From contig NC_064048.1 in the NCBI RefSeq assembly GCF_932526225.1, positions 9,138,515 to 9,202,514 of the forward strand: 64,000 bases of DNA, given 5' to 3'. This document shows, in pieces, positions 45,801-57,300 of this stretch. This stretch comes from Nematostella vectensis. Its lineage: Eukaryota; Cnidaria; Anthozoa; Actiniaria; Edwardsiidae. A model generated the notes under the pieces. It had not been told where the DNA came from. It saw only the letters and a list, made by a program, of their open reading frames with translations, and ran no database searches. Made by a program: the position numbers and the translations under genes. The number at the start of each line of letters is the position of its first letter. Within the stretch, counting starts at the first letter, position 1.

Positions 45801-48800
45801 GGTACGCTCAATCCCACGGGCGAGCGGGATAACAAAGAATAAGAGGGAAGAGGGGGGAGGGGGGCAGAATGAGGTGTTCTTTCCACAACAAAGCATTATC
45901 TAATACCTACAAGCAGGCTAGATAAAAAATATCTTTAAATAGGCGCATGACCCACTGTTTTAAGACATGAACTTATTGTACTTATCATATATACTTTTTT
46001 TAATATATTTTCTTTGCCATTTTAAAGGAGATATGCTTATTATTTACGAATAATAATTTGTAGCTAACTTCGACTGTTCGGTCATACCTGGAAATATCAA
46101 ACCTCGGGTTTGGCGCATCGACCTCGCAAAGCCTTAGTCGGTACGCCAAAGCCTCAGTTTGATATTTCCCGGCATGACCTCACTCTCGGTTAGTAAGTAT
46201 TTATTTTTATTTATTTATTATTTTATTTATTTATAATTATTAATTATTTGTTAATAATTTGATCACGTGGTCTGTATTTTAGCGCACGAGCCAATGTCCG
46301 GACCAGCCTCGTTCCGAAGTGCCATTCCTAAGGGCTCGGACGACAAGACGGAGACTGGGGCCAAGCGATGGGGAGGCTGGGGAGGCCACGGTAAGGCAGC
46401 CTTCTTGGTCGTAAATGACATACACCTATCTCAATAAACGTTGTCAGTGCAAACTGCAAATGGCCCTGTCAAATGGCAGTTCTTCTATCCATGAAACTTG
46501 TCAAATTTCTACTGACTGTAGGAACATGTGGATAATTTCTGCGATAATACTACTTATCATCTTTATTCTTACAAATCATTATACCCATAAGGATTGAATG
46601 GTCTTATAGCAGCCATTTGCCAATTGTCATTGCCCATTTGTTGACAACGTTATTGAAATAGGTGTTTAACTTCAAGTCTTACGAACCAGGGACATCACAA
46701 GAGCGACAGCCAATCACTGTTGGCCGTCATCTAGCCGAAAGTTACCCCTTTTTTCCACATAAACAAATGATTGAAATGTCTAGGTTCTTCCCGTAATATA
46801 TGCTAGAGTGTGAATACCTTACTACAAAGTACGAATCTTCGGTAAGGGGCTATATGTTGGAAAAGGAGAAGATTAAGTAGTCTGATGTTCCTTATGATCT
46901 TAGAGTACCGATATTAAAACCAACTCATACCTATATAACTAGACACTTGGAATATATCTTGGTCCTTTCTAAAGTAAGAACAACGATCTGGCAAAGGTCG
47001 CTCGATTTTCAAGGACTAAAATTTTCAATGAGCTTCCGCCAGCGCTGAAAAAATATTAAAACTTTATATGTATATTTAACGCTTTCTCTGGTGATTCTAT
47101 GTTTCACATTTACATTGATATATAATGAATTTATGACTTGGTCAGTTATTGCTTGTTGAATCGGACCCCAAATATACCAGCAAATTGATCTGATCGCTTA
47201 TTTAATGCCCAGGCTTGTAATGCTAAAAGAATGTCAAATTTTGTATCTGGTAAATATTCTAAATGGCTTGCGATATAGCCATCAAAGCGCACTCCCTGTA
47301 AGACAGTTATCACGGCAATTGGGTGAATTAAACAAATCAATTTTAAATTGCTTAAGGGTGCCATGTATAAACATTAATGAGTAAATATGACTTTACTGAT
47401 ACCTTTCTGAACCATTTCAATTCCCCTCACAGGTGGGTGGGGCGGACATGGTGGGTTCGGCGGACACGGCTGGGGAGGACATGGTGATGGCCATGGTTAC
47501 GCGGCACCCTACGGACACCCTATCACGCACCCTGGATTCACTACAATCGGTTTCCCTGGACACGCCGTAGCAACCGCTGACGTTAAAACGAAAATTGCCA
47601 CAAAAGGCAAACAGAAGCGACAGGTATAGAATGCTTGTTGATAGAATCAGATTTCCAAACTTTGTTGGTTGTAATTTTTAGTAGTTTTCACTGATATTCC
47701 TGTAAGCCACAGTTGAATAAAAAGATTACAAAAAACGCATGTAATGCAAAGTTTTGTGTTTTATATATTTAGCAGTAAAAGTCGCCCTTCCTAACTATAA
47801 TAAGAATTACAAGCAAAAAAAAAAAAACATTACAAAAAACATTACCCCAGGCCTACCAGGAATTTTGGTGCTAAAGTACTACGAATATTCAGCCAATGAA
47901 AAACATACTTAACCAAATTTTCATGATCAAACCAAATTTAAAACAATTTATACCTATTTTCTGACCTTTTTTTTAAGGTTTCTATCAAGGGCTTACACTA
48001 CCTATTATCTGTAAAGGGGCGGTTCTAATGACATTGCGCGCGCAACTAAACTGCTCAATTGAAGCTGATATTTACAATATACGACCAGAAGACTTTCAAA
48101 TGTAAATAACGTCAAGATATGGAAGTTACGGTAGTTTTGTGACATATTTCGGATACGCGTGGAAACCACCATATGAGCCAGCCTTATTTCGAGTAATTTC
48201 TCCCGGGCTTATTTTGAGTATTAGCTCCCAGTCATTTCGAACGGCAGAATCGAGTTAATTCCCAGACGCATATCAATGGAGGGGAGCGCGAATATTCGGC
48301 CAATACCCACTCTTCACAATTACTTGGGTCCCCTAGACTCGTTCTTGTATTTTCTATTATTATATCAAATGCTGATGGCACAAACTTTACCCCCCCCCCC
48401 GCCTTTTTCAAGTTGCCTATCTAAACTATCCCCGAATGGTCCCACCATGAAATTGGTTAACATGCTCGACTGCCGCCTGAGCGTTTTCTTGCTTTTTCTT
48501 CTGATTTTAAGTCGATAGCAAATAACATCACCCCTTTTTACCAGCCAATGTAAAGGTCCCTTATTAGCCACCAGAACCAATGCTTTGTTCTCGAATAAAA
48601 TTGGTGCGGCAGCATGCATTTTAAACGCCTTGCCTTTTATCTAGCGTCGAATGAGACAAGCAAGGTTCGTGAAAGAGCTCGAAGAAAAGTTAGCAATGTT
48701 ATCAAAAGCAGTCAAAAGCGTGTATCGGAGAAAATTATATACAGCTATTAACCCTATAACTCCCCACCGAGCCCTTTCTATAGTCAATAAGAAAAGCTCC

Positions 48801-50171
48801 CAATATCAAAACCCTATTTCCCGAAATAAAGGTCACTCAAGTACTGTTTTTATACTCTAAGGTGACCACCTTCATTGAGTAGCAGTGGTCAACCTTTATC
48901 AATGATACTCAAATGTATCATATACCAGTACCGATGCAGGGTCTGTCCCCTAGCCAGGAAATCCATTATTGGATCTGAGAACCCTTTGAACTTTGGTGAC
49001 GAAGTCATAATTAAAGTGAAAAGGTTACTGTTGAGAGTGGCCGAAAAGGCGCTTTATGACGGACACCAGGCACCTTAAATGCTCGAGAGAACAACAACAA
49101 CAAAACAAGGTTCAATACATTCTACAAGAGATCAGTTCATTCCCGCTTTATAGCCGGCAAATTTACAGTGGATCATCAGAATCGCACATTTACTTTTCTC
49201 ACAGATAATCTCCTCGCCATTCGCGGGTGCCGAAGGCTTTCCAGCCTACCCTGCGATTCCTGCTGCACCGCTAGGATTTGGGGCCGTTCACCCTCCGTTC
49301 CTCGGGGCGCCCTTTGAGCACGCGCCCATGTACGCCGCGCCATTAGTACACGCTCCTGTGCTTGCACCAGCGTTTGCACATGCGCCTATGGCGTACCCCG
49401 CTGCCTATCCTGCCGCAGTACCGGCGGCTTTGCCTGCCATTCCAGGAGGTAGGTCTTAGTATGTCACGCAACGGACATGTCACACAGGTTTTTTTCCTGA
49501 TTTATCCTGGCTCAGTTTTGACGTCGTATTATCCTGGAGCCGTTTTCAATACAAATACATGCAAATGAAGATGAAACAATCGACTTAGTTCAATTTCACG
49601 CATTACATTGAATACGGCTCATGGATAAGACGACGTTTGAATTTAGCTTTAGTTATATAATATAAGATAAGGGTTGGTACCCTTCAAACAAGCCCCTCCC
49701 CCCACTCCCTATGGACAATACGTCGCTAATATCAAAATACCACTTCTCTTTTTCTCGACGATCGTTCAGATAGCATGTGCGCCTCAGGGAGGGATCCCCC
49801 ACCCCTACCCCCTCAATTTTTTTCTTATTGGGAAAAATCAACAGCAAACAAATCTACACTTCTTTTCGCTACGCATCTCCTCTAAACAAATCCTGGCCAC
49901 AGGCTTATAATCGTACCAGCTAATGCATGAGTCACATTTTGTCTCGCATACGTAAAAATATGAATATTCACTTCACCTCTCCAAAAGTATCTTCAATACA
50001 CTTTAGCGAGTGTACATACACAGTCAATTAAATCAAATGGCGTATTATATTTTGTTTTCAGTCCACGCCTTCGGAGGATACGGCCTCGCAAGACCAGCGC
50101 TTCCCCAGTTTCAAGCGTTTGCTCCTGCTTTCGGCAAAAAGAGATCTTCAATTCCCAAGGAAAAGAACTAA
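42874..50171 (+). CDS. gene C: secreted Gly/His/Tyr/Cys-rich modular protein, 1,133 aa
   Basis: Five coding exons: 42874-45622, 46283-46390, 47433-47623, 49205-49448, 50062-50171 (phases 1, 1, 0, 1; 3402 nt with TAA). The start chosen is the ATG at 42874 (CACCAAAATG), because it opens a signal peptide: MRWTLLIALVFLLGVLLTEA, then KPLSPG. The frame is open further upstream without a leader. Residues 21-84 are acidic and end in a KR site. Then come Gly-rich modules, each ended by a [K/R]-S-x-[V/I]-[P/A] signature (WYKSKVP, WYKSSVP, CRSDVP, WYKSKIA, CCKSKVA, FYKSKIP, FRSAIP, and finally KRSSIPK before the stop). They are separated by KR sites. Central modules have Cys-Gly dipeptide runs; exon 4 is Ala/Pro/His-rich instead (HAPM, HAPV). 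Composition recalls nematocyst spine or cuticle-type structural proteins, but I claim no homology. If intron 1 were retained, the frame would end at 45669. Confidence 0.86.
43858..45250 (+). other. gene C: Cys-Gly dipeptide runs
   Basis: Three separate Cys/Gly runs: about 43858-43920 (CGCGCGCGCGC, ended by RSDVP), about 44395-44545 (GGCGGCGGCSSCCGCGC and a following CGCGCGCGC), and about 45210-45255 (RCGCGCGGGCGCGCG). Each directly follows or precedes a KR site or a KSxV signature. Alternating Cys-Gly could form dense disulfides or bind metal. Confidence 0.85.
46080..46179. repeat. foldback element in gene C intron 1
   Basis: Inverted arms with about 20 of 22 matches: the left starts GGTCATACCTGGAAATATC (46080), and the right is the complement ending in CGGCATGACC (46179). 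The spacer of about 55 bp contains two further pairing segments (GCGCATCGACC, GGTACGCC). It resembles a small MITE. Confidence 0.65.
47624..49204. other. gene C intron 3
   Basis: A 1.6-kb AT-rich intron with a C-run near 48391-48400. No gene is seen. The donor CAG|GTATAG puts an in-frame TAG straight after the exon, so retention would truncate the protein after KRQV. Confidence 0.6.
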
Positions 50172-50277
50172 ACCTGCTCGTTAGGTAAGAAAGTGGGCGA
50201 CATCCCTCATCATTATTATTATTTCCATTAGAATCAGTCAATATCATTATCAACGTTTACGTTATAACCTTCGTTTT

Positions 50278-50600
<323 letters not shown>

Positions 50601-51037
50601 TCATATTTGTTGAAACCGTCATAATCGTAGTCGTCGTTTTCGTCGTCGTCCTCATCTCTATTCTATCATCACCATGACCATCATCATCACCCTCGGAACC
50701 ATCACAACAATCATCGTATTACGTCACCACCACGAGGGCCCCCGAATGGTCCCCCGAAATTTCGATGTGCTCGCAGTTTTCGGCTAATGCTCGCATGCTC
50801 GCGCATTTTTTTCGCCTAAAAATGCTCGGTCTTGCATAAAAAACGGGGCGCTCGCAATCTCACAAATGCTCGTCAAAGACCATTCGGGGGCTCCTCCACG
50901 CCTCACTTTGGTCATCGGTTGCATTGTCATCAACAATAGCATTAGTTTGATAGCCCCTGCCGTTAAACTTATTCGTGATTTTTATCAGTACTATCGTTCT
51001 ATGTTTAAATACCTATATTATAATCCTTGTTTTACAG

Positions 51038-51165
51038 GAGGCGGAGAAGGTATATCAAAGAATAACACGCTGGTTCCGGGAACGTAACATATCATATCAG
51101 AGCTTACTTTGCCATTGGTGACGTCATCGGCGACGTCATGAAATAAAACGATCTCAAAATATATG
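51038..51165 (+). other. possible 3'UTR exon of gene C with poly(A) signal
   Basis: After the stop at 50169-50171 there is a good donor, TTAG|GTAAGA (50184/50185), and a good acceptor, TTGTTTTACAG, ending at 51037. AATAAA follows at 51142-51147. This would put the ATC microsatellite inside a UTR intron. It rests on splice signals only. Confidence 0.4.
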
Positions 51166-51169
51166 TACT

Positions 51170-52385
51170 TATTTAGATGCTGACATTTAGACCTCATTTT
51201 TATTATCACCAGTTTACTTCCGGTCTATTACGTAACAATCTCCAATGACTTTTAACGGAAAACGCGAAAAAAAATATTTAACCTTATTCAGACTTGGCTA
51301 TTTTGAGCTGTCTGTGACTGGGGGGGGGGTGGCTAAAAGGCCCCCCCCCTCCGTATTTCATGAACCGCTTAGGCTATGACCATTAAACTTACAGACAATG
51401 ATCACCAACATGCAAAGAATAGTCACGTCCTATTTTGGGTGTGGTCGAACAATTATGACCTCACAATGACGTCATAAAATCGATGTCTAGATATTCTTTC
51501 AAATATTACCTAAATTATCAGATATCGAGATCGTTTTATATCACTTATATACGTCAAAATCAAAGTTTTAACGGCTTTACAATGCAAAAATGCCATAAAA
51601 ACCTTTTTCATCAATTTTTTGGAGGAATTTCCGCCATCTTGGATTCTTATGATTTTTGGAAAAGAAAAAAAATCTGTAATTATTACAAAAAAAGTATTTG
51701 CATGAATGTATTACTACTCATAGTAATGATAAATGCATAATATTAGCTTTTTAAGTGTCTTCTAGTAAATCTTCCAGTAAAAATTTACCCACCCCTCCTC
51801 CCAAATATCCGAGGTAAAAAAATTCTAGCGCTTTTGTGAAACTTATCACCTAAACAAACTTATAAAGTCAAAAGAGGCATTTAAATCTGGAAAACAGGAC
51901 CAAAATAAAAAAAAACTATTTTTTAGTTTTTGGAAACCTATGTGTGAAAAAACATGATAACGTGGAACGTCAATGGCATCAAAACGTTCACAGACAGACT
52001 TTTTTTAGGAAAAGTCAACAAGTTTTAGCCTCTTAGCTTTTATGGTTCAGAAGTAATAGTGATTTTCCCGGAGGGGGGCCTAAAGAGCTCCCCCCCCCCC
52101 CCAGTCTGAATAGGGTTAAAAAGCAGTGTGTCTATTGGAAGTTTCTTTGAGAATGTAATTAATAATTTAGAACAAAAAATGGCCTGTTCAATAGCGCGGG
52201 TAGATTCCATTGTCTTTTAACGGCTAAGGATTCCGTCGGACCTCCGGAAGAAAACTGTTGACAATGCGGCTTTAAAACCATTGCCGGATTATGCTACAAG
52301 GATGTAGATTGTAATCCGTATGTTTACGTCAAACGCTGTCTTTTACCCTCGCTATATATTTGGCAAACATGAAAAGCTTTGTCGA
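51170..52385. other. intergenic, nothing recognised
   Basis: AT-rich sequence with several homopolymeric G or C runs (for example 51321-51330 and about 52089-52102) near ATTTTCCCGGAGGGGG-like text, typical of decayed short elements. No gene is seen. Confidence 0.5.
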
Positions 52386-52389
52386 GAAG

Positions 52390-52530
52390 GCTTTGTCAGA
52401 ACTACACGGGTAATAGACTGTGTCAGAACTACACGGGTAATAGACTTTGTCAGAACTACACGGGTAATAGACTTTGTCAGAACTACACGGGTAATAGACT
52501 GTCTGTTAGAACTACACGGGACTGTGTTAC
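52390..52530. repeat. 27-bp tandem repeat, about 4.5 copies
   Basis: GTCAGAACTACACGGGTAAT recurs every 27 bp with GACTTT or GACTGT as spacer; the last copy is truncated at ACACGGG. The 9-residue periodic ORFs on both strands are by-products. Confidence 0.92.
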
Positions 52531-52792
52531 TTTTGTTATTTGCCTGACGGGTGCCGAAGTGTAGTAGCGTCAAAGTTTTCTCTAAAAGGAAAAATGTATA
52601 CTGTATACATTTACAACTTAAGGATTATGGTGAGGGCTAGTACGATTCCCATATAAGGATTTAGACAATTTAGAAAAAGCGACGTGCTTCACCTTTGTTG
52701 TCGTTCATTATTGAAAATACAGCGATTTTTTCGCAAAGATTAAGACTGGTATTTTATTGACGATATTTTATTTAAAATATCTTTGTTACTTG

Positions 52793-52944
52793 CAGGCGCG
52801 TACACAGGGGTAGCGCACCCCTTGGCGGCCAAAAAGTGGGTCATTTCTTATATTAAGAAATCTTCAAATAATATGATTTTTCCATATGATGCCTATGACT
52901 GCGCCCCCCCCCCCCCCCCCCAGCCAATCCTGGGTACATGCCTG
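52793..52944. mobile_element. MITE, CAGGCnCGTACnCAGG family, copy 1
   Basis: 152 bp bounded by CAGGCGCGTACACAGG and CCTGGGTACATGCCTG (inverted), with a long C-run before the right end. The termini match the element at 53103-53374. Flanks ACTTG/GCTTG are nearly a 5-bp direct repeat. Confidence 0.65.
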
Positions 52945-53102
52945 GCTTGAATTAGCCGATGGAAATGAATGGTTTGTGGGACTCGCCATTGAGCGGGAGC
53001 ATAAAATGGCGGCGTGATTGGCCTTCTTTAAGTCTTCCCCTTTCCCTTAGCTACCCATCCAGCCAATCCAAAAGGGCCCATGCGCAGTTTCAAAATTTAC
53101 TA

Positions 53103-53374
53103 CAGGCCCGTACCCAGGTTTTTTTCTTGAGGGGGGGGGGGGTCCGAAAAAAAGGACCTAATTCTTCGGGGGGGGGGGGGGGGGGATTTCTCTGATAAAA
53201 ATCTGGACACCCCGAAAAACAAAAATAATTTTTTATGCCTTTGCAGTATTGCCACGGGATGTTTATTGTCGGATTTCGCTACCGTACAAATAGCACGTCT
53301 ATTGCTTGAGAACCGAAAGTGGACATTCGGCCGTTGTGGGGGGTGCACTCCCCCTCCCCCTGGGTACGGGCCTG
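53103..53374. mobile_element. MITE, CAGGCCCGTACCCAGG family, copy 2
   Basis: 272 bp with perfect 16-bp inverted ends, CAGGCCCGTACCCAGG and CCTGGGTACGGGCCTG, each followed inward by a poly-G or poly-C tract. A 5-bp direct repeat TACTA flanks both sides, consistent with a target-site duplication. It is non-coding. Confidence 0.78.
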
Positions 53375-54307
53375 TACTATGTCATATCTCTTTACAAATG
53401 GCTGTCCACGGAGCAAAAAATGTATAGAAATATGGGAAATTGTGCGGCTCATTTTTTGGGATACTTTCGTGTCACCCCCCCCCCCCCTGTACAACGGCAC
53501 AGTTTGCTTTTGTACAATCGATTGACAAAAGTTTGTCGTAAACGCTAACGCGTCTCAAAGCGGTGACTAATATACATATGCAGCTAGGCGCTTCAGTGGT
53601 TTTAACCCATGCTTATATGCGGGCTTGTCGTGTAGTCGCGAAGCCGGTTGACGGCAACCTTTTGTCAATCGACTGTAGTTCAAAGAAACTCCAAGCGTGT
53701 ACCTCAGGGGTGCGCAAGGCGAATGCTCGTCAAAAATGGGTAACTATTAAAGGATCTTCAAATGCTCAGGAAATCCTGGGATACGCGCCTTACACTAATC
53801 TCCACGGAGCATCGCATGGTTGCGATTGTCAGCAAATCGGATCATATTGTTTCACGTGCACACATAAACGATAAACCACAGGAACAACGAGTGAGTGCAG
53901 CCTTTACAGCAAATGTAGTCCATTGTATGTCCAATGTAGTCAACAAATGAAAAAGAATCCTTATAGAATCAAGCTTTTCGTTGACAATATTTTATGGCGA
54001 TCCAATATGGGCGCCAATAGTAAAATAAAGAAAATATTGAGATTCTTTTGAAGGCCCTCCTCAGAAGCCCTGTCAGAAGGTAATCCTTTTATTATTTTTT
54101 TATTTTTTTCCTACACAGCGCAAAAAGCTTTAGATACTCTAAACTATGCAATAAAACTCCCGTGGTCACAAGGGATTCCTGTGGTGCGCGCCCTCGCTGT
54201 ACTACGTGTCTGTCTGTTGATGTCCCTACCGCTCCTGCTTGGTCGAGCGGATACATTGGCGGGCACTTTTGAACGCGCGTAACGGTAGCGATAATCTACC
54301 GATAATC

Positions 54308-57300
54308 TACCTTTTGACATTCCTCTTTCCTTTTTGAGAATAAGGGTTGTTTTGGTAGTGCGACGTTGAAACCTTAGAGCCCCCGGGACAGATCTCTGTG
54401 CTAGTTTCATTCGTTCTACAGTATGCAAATAAACTTTTATAATAAAGTGATGCGTTTCGGTCAAATTAGTCACCGTGGAACCGCATGCGTTGTTGTCAAT
54501 TGTCAAATTTACACTGAATAGATATAGGTACGAATGTTTCAAGAGGTTCCGGTCCAACAAGAAGAGCTCCGCCCTAGTAAAGTCCTAGACACAATTTTTT
54601 CAGAATACGAGAGGACACATCGATGGGCCAGCCGGAAAAAGCGTAGTCCACCCTGGGACTCTCTTTGCGCTCGACATTCTGGCTCGCGTTAAAGAGGGTC
54701 CAGTATTTATTGCATGCGCATGCGTGAACATGTAGTAGTGTGTGTCCCAGACGTGCTGTTTTCCAGTGGCGTCATGTCGAGCCTATTGCGTTTTAAAATA
54801 CAGCCCCCCCCCCCATCCGGCTTGAAGGTCCGCTCAGAGCAAATAAAAATATAATAACGTTTGGCTGGAGATATACCGTGCACATCAATATGTCTTTAAA
54901 ATAACCATAAAAATCTTTTTATAATAATTATCTTTATTAATATCGCTATATGTTAAAAATAAATACAAGATTGATTGCCTAATGTTATAAGGTGTGGAGA
55001 GGGGTATACCGGAAATTTGGTCCTCTGAAATGGGAAAAAGAACCAGCCCGCTCTGGCTACGGGCCTGAATTATGATGCATTATAGAAAGGGTTTTTTATT
55101 GTGGGGAATCATCACTATTTATCCCTTTTTGACATTCTTCTTTCCTTTTCGAGAAGAGCCTATTTTTGAGAAAACGAGGGTTGTTTTGGTAGTGCGATTT
55201 TGAAAACTTTACAGTCCCCGAGACAGATCTCTTGCTGTGCTAGTTGCATTCGTTCTACGGTATGCAAAAATACATATGAAGTGATGCGTCTAGGTTAAAT
55301 GAGTCACAGGTGAAACTGCATGTGTTCATAGTTGGTAGAGGGAAACCCGGCGAACTTCAAAGAGACATGTTATTGTATTCTTATTTTCGAGTTTACGTGA
55401 CCATGACCGTACACACGTCGAGCGTACAGTGCAAGAGACTATATGGAGTAAACGAAGAATCGTTGTTTGCATCAATGCCACACCTCGAACCTTAGAAAAA
55501 TCTTCAGTAATGATTTGACTTGTACAAAAGCTACTATACATGCCATGAAATCTCACCGAGTTTGCTTGATAGAGCTCTACTCACTTTAGCACCTCTTTTA
55601 ACTTAAAAAATATACATGGATGTATAAAACTAACTTTCTAGGGCTGTAACCAGAGCTCGGGATAAAATGGCTATGAAACACGCAAAGTGATAAAAACAAA
55701 AAATAAAAGAAAGTGAATAAAAATGGCAAAGTTTCAAATAAAGCAATACACGATTTGTGCCCGAATACGCGTATTCATCAATCTCGTCCATATGTTTTCT
55801 TGTACTGTACTCTTGGTTTGTGCACGTCCGTGATCACATGACAGGGGGGTTCAACATCAGATAGCGCCTATTGTTTGTGTCTTTTGAAGTTCGTCTGGTT
55901 TCCTAACCATCTCTAGCCTGCGTAGCGGCTCAGGCTAAACCATCTCCCTCTACTAACTTTGATGGGTTGTCTTTTTTTGTCTAATCTTCACTAAATGGAT
56001 ATGGGTACAAAAGTTTCAAAGGGCTCACGTCCAAAAAGAACAACTCCGCCAATGGAAGGTCCGAGACACAATTCTCGCAGAATATGCGAGGACACATCGA
56101 TGGGCCAGCCGGAATCAGCCGTGCCGTGAGTTTAAATGGTCACGCTTATTTACTTCAGCTTTCAGACGTTTTCCTCCTAACACATAAAACACTCAGTATT
56201 TGGACCTAGGGGGACAAGTAGGTATTATGCACAAAAATCTGAGAAAGAGGGTATCTACTGATCTTTTTTTGTTGGCGCAAATTAATGATTAATAACAAAG
56301 GTTTTCTAATGATACACGAATATGTACTTAAATTAAACAGGGACCCGCGGTATAAAAAGCGCAGACCTGGTCCAAGTTGTCATTCTCGCTAGACCAAGAC
56401 TAGTACAGAACACCGTAAATATCGAAATAGCAGAGCTCTAGATTAACTTTGATCATTTGTAAGCTGAACAGAATGTTTTGCGTACACAAGGGCGAGCTTC
56501 TTGGAAGTGGTTCTCTACATCAACTACAACAAAATGTGTGATTGAAAAAAAAAAATTCAAAAACAACGCGCGCTCGTTTGAAATGACGCTATGCTTTAGT
56601 GCGCGCATGAAAATAACGAAACCTGAAAACATTTTTGCTTCAAAATACTTTCAAACTGTATTTCTTATATGTCCAGTCACCGGAAAGTATTGAAATTATA
56701 GTTCTTTTTTCATTATTAATATTTTAAGACACCAAACTGCACATAATCTTCATGAGTACAACTCTTACCTGGTACGAGTAAACTTGTTAAAAATGCAATG
56801 ATCCGTAGTCTTTCAAGAGAGGTATAATTTTCAATTATGTAAAGCTAAGGCTAAAGGCGTACGTGCCGAACTTGAAGGGCTGTTTTCCAGTCGGCATACG
56901 TCGACCCTATTTCTTTTTTTTATGTGATGCATCTTAGAACGTGGTTTTATCATGGGGAATTATCACTATCTATCCCTTTTTGGCATTTCTCTTTCCTTTT
57001 CGAGGAAAGCCTATTTTTGAGAAAACGAGGGTTGTTTTGGTATTGCGATTTCGAAAACTTTAGAGCCCTCGAGATAGATCTCTCGCTGTGTTAGTGGCAT
57101 TCGTATGCAAATAGACCTATAAAATAAAACGATGTGTTTCTGTTAAATTAGTTTCGTTGTTGTATGAATATTTCAAAAGGTTCAGGACCAAGAAAAAGAG
57201 CTCCGCCATCGGAATGTTGTAGACAAAGTTTTGCAGAATATAAGGAACACATCGATGAACCAGCAGAAATTATCTTTGTCGCGAATTAACCTGGTCACGC

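Noticed and set aside
20766-50171. Minicollagen or nematogalectin-type nematocyst proteins
   Set aside because: No Gly-X-Y collagen repeats and no CxxxC-type minicollagen cysteine domains are present.
53563-53874. 103-codon plus-strand frame
   Set aside because: No recognisable domain, mixed composition, and it lies in a repeat-rich stretch; probably chance.
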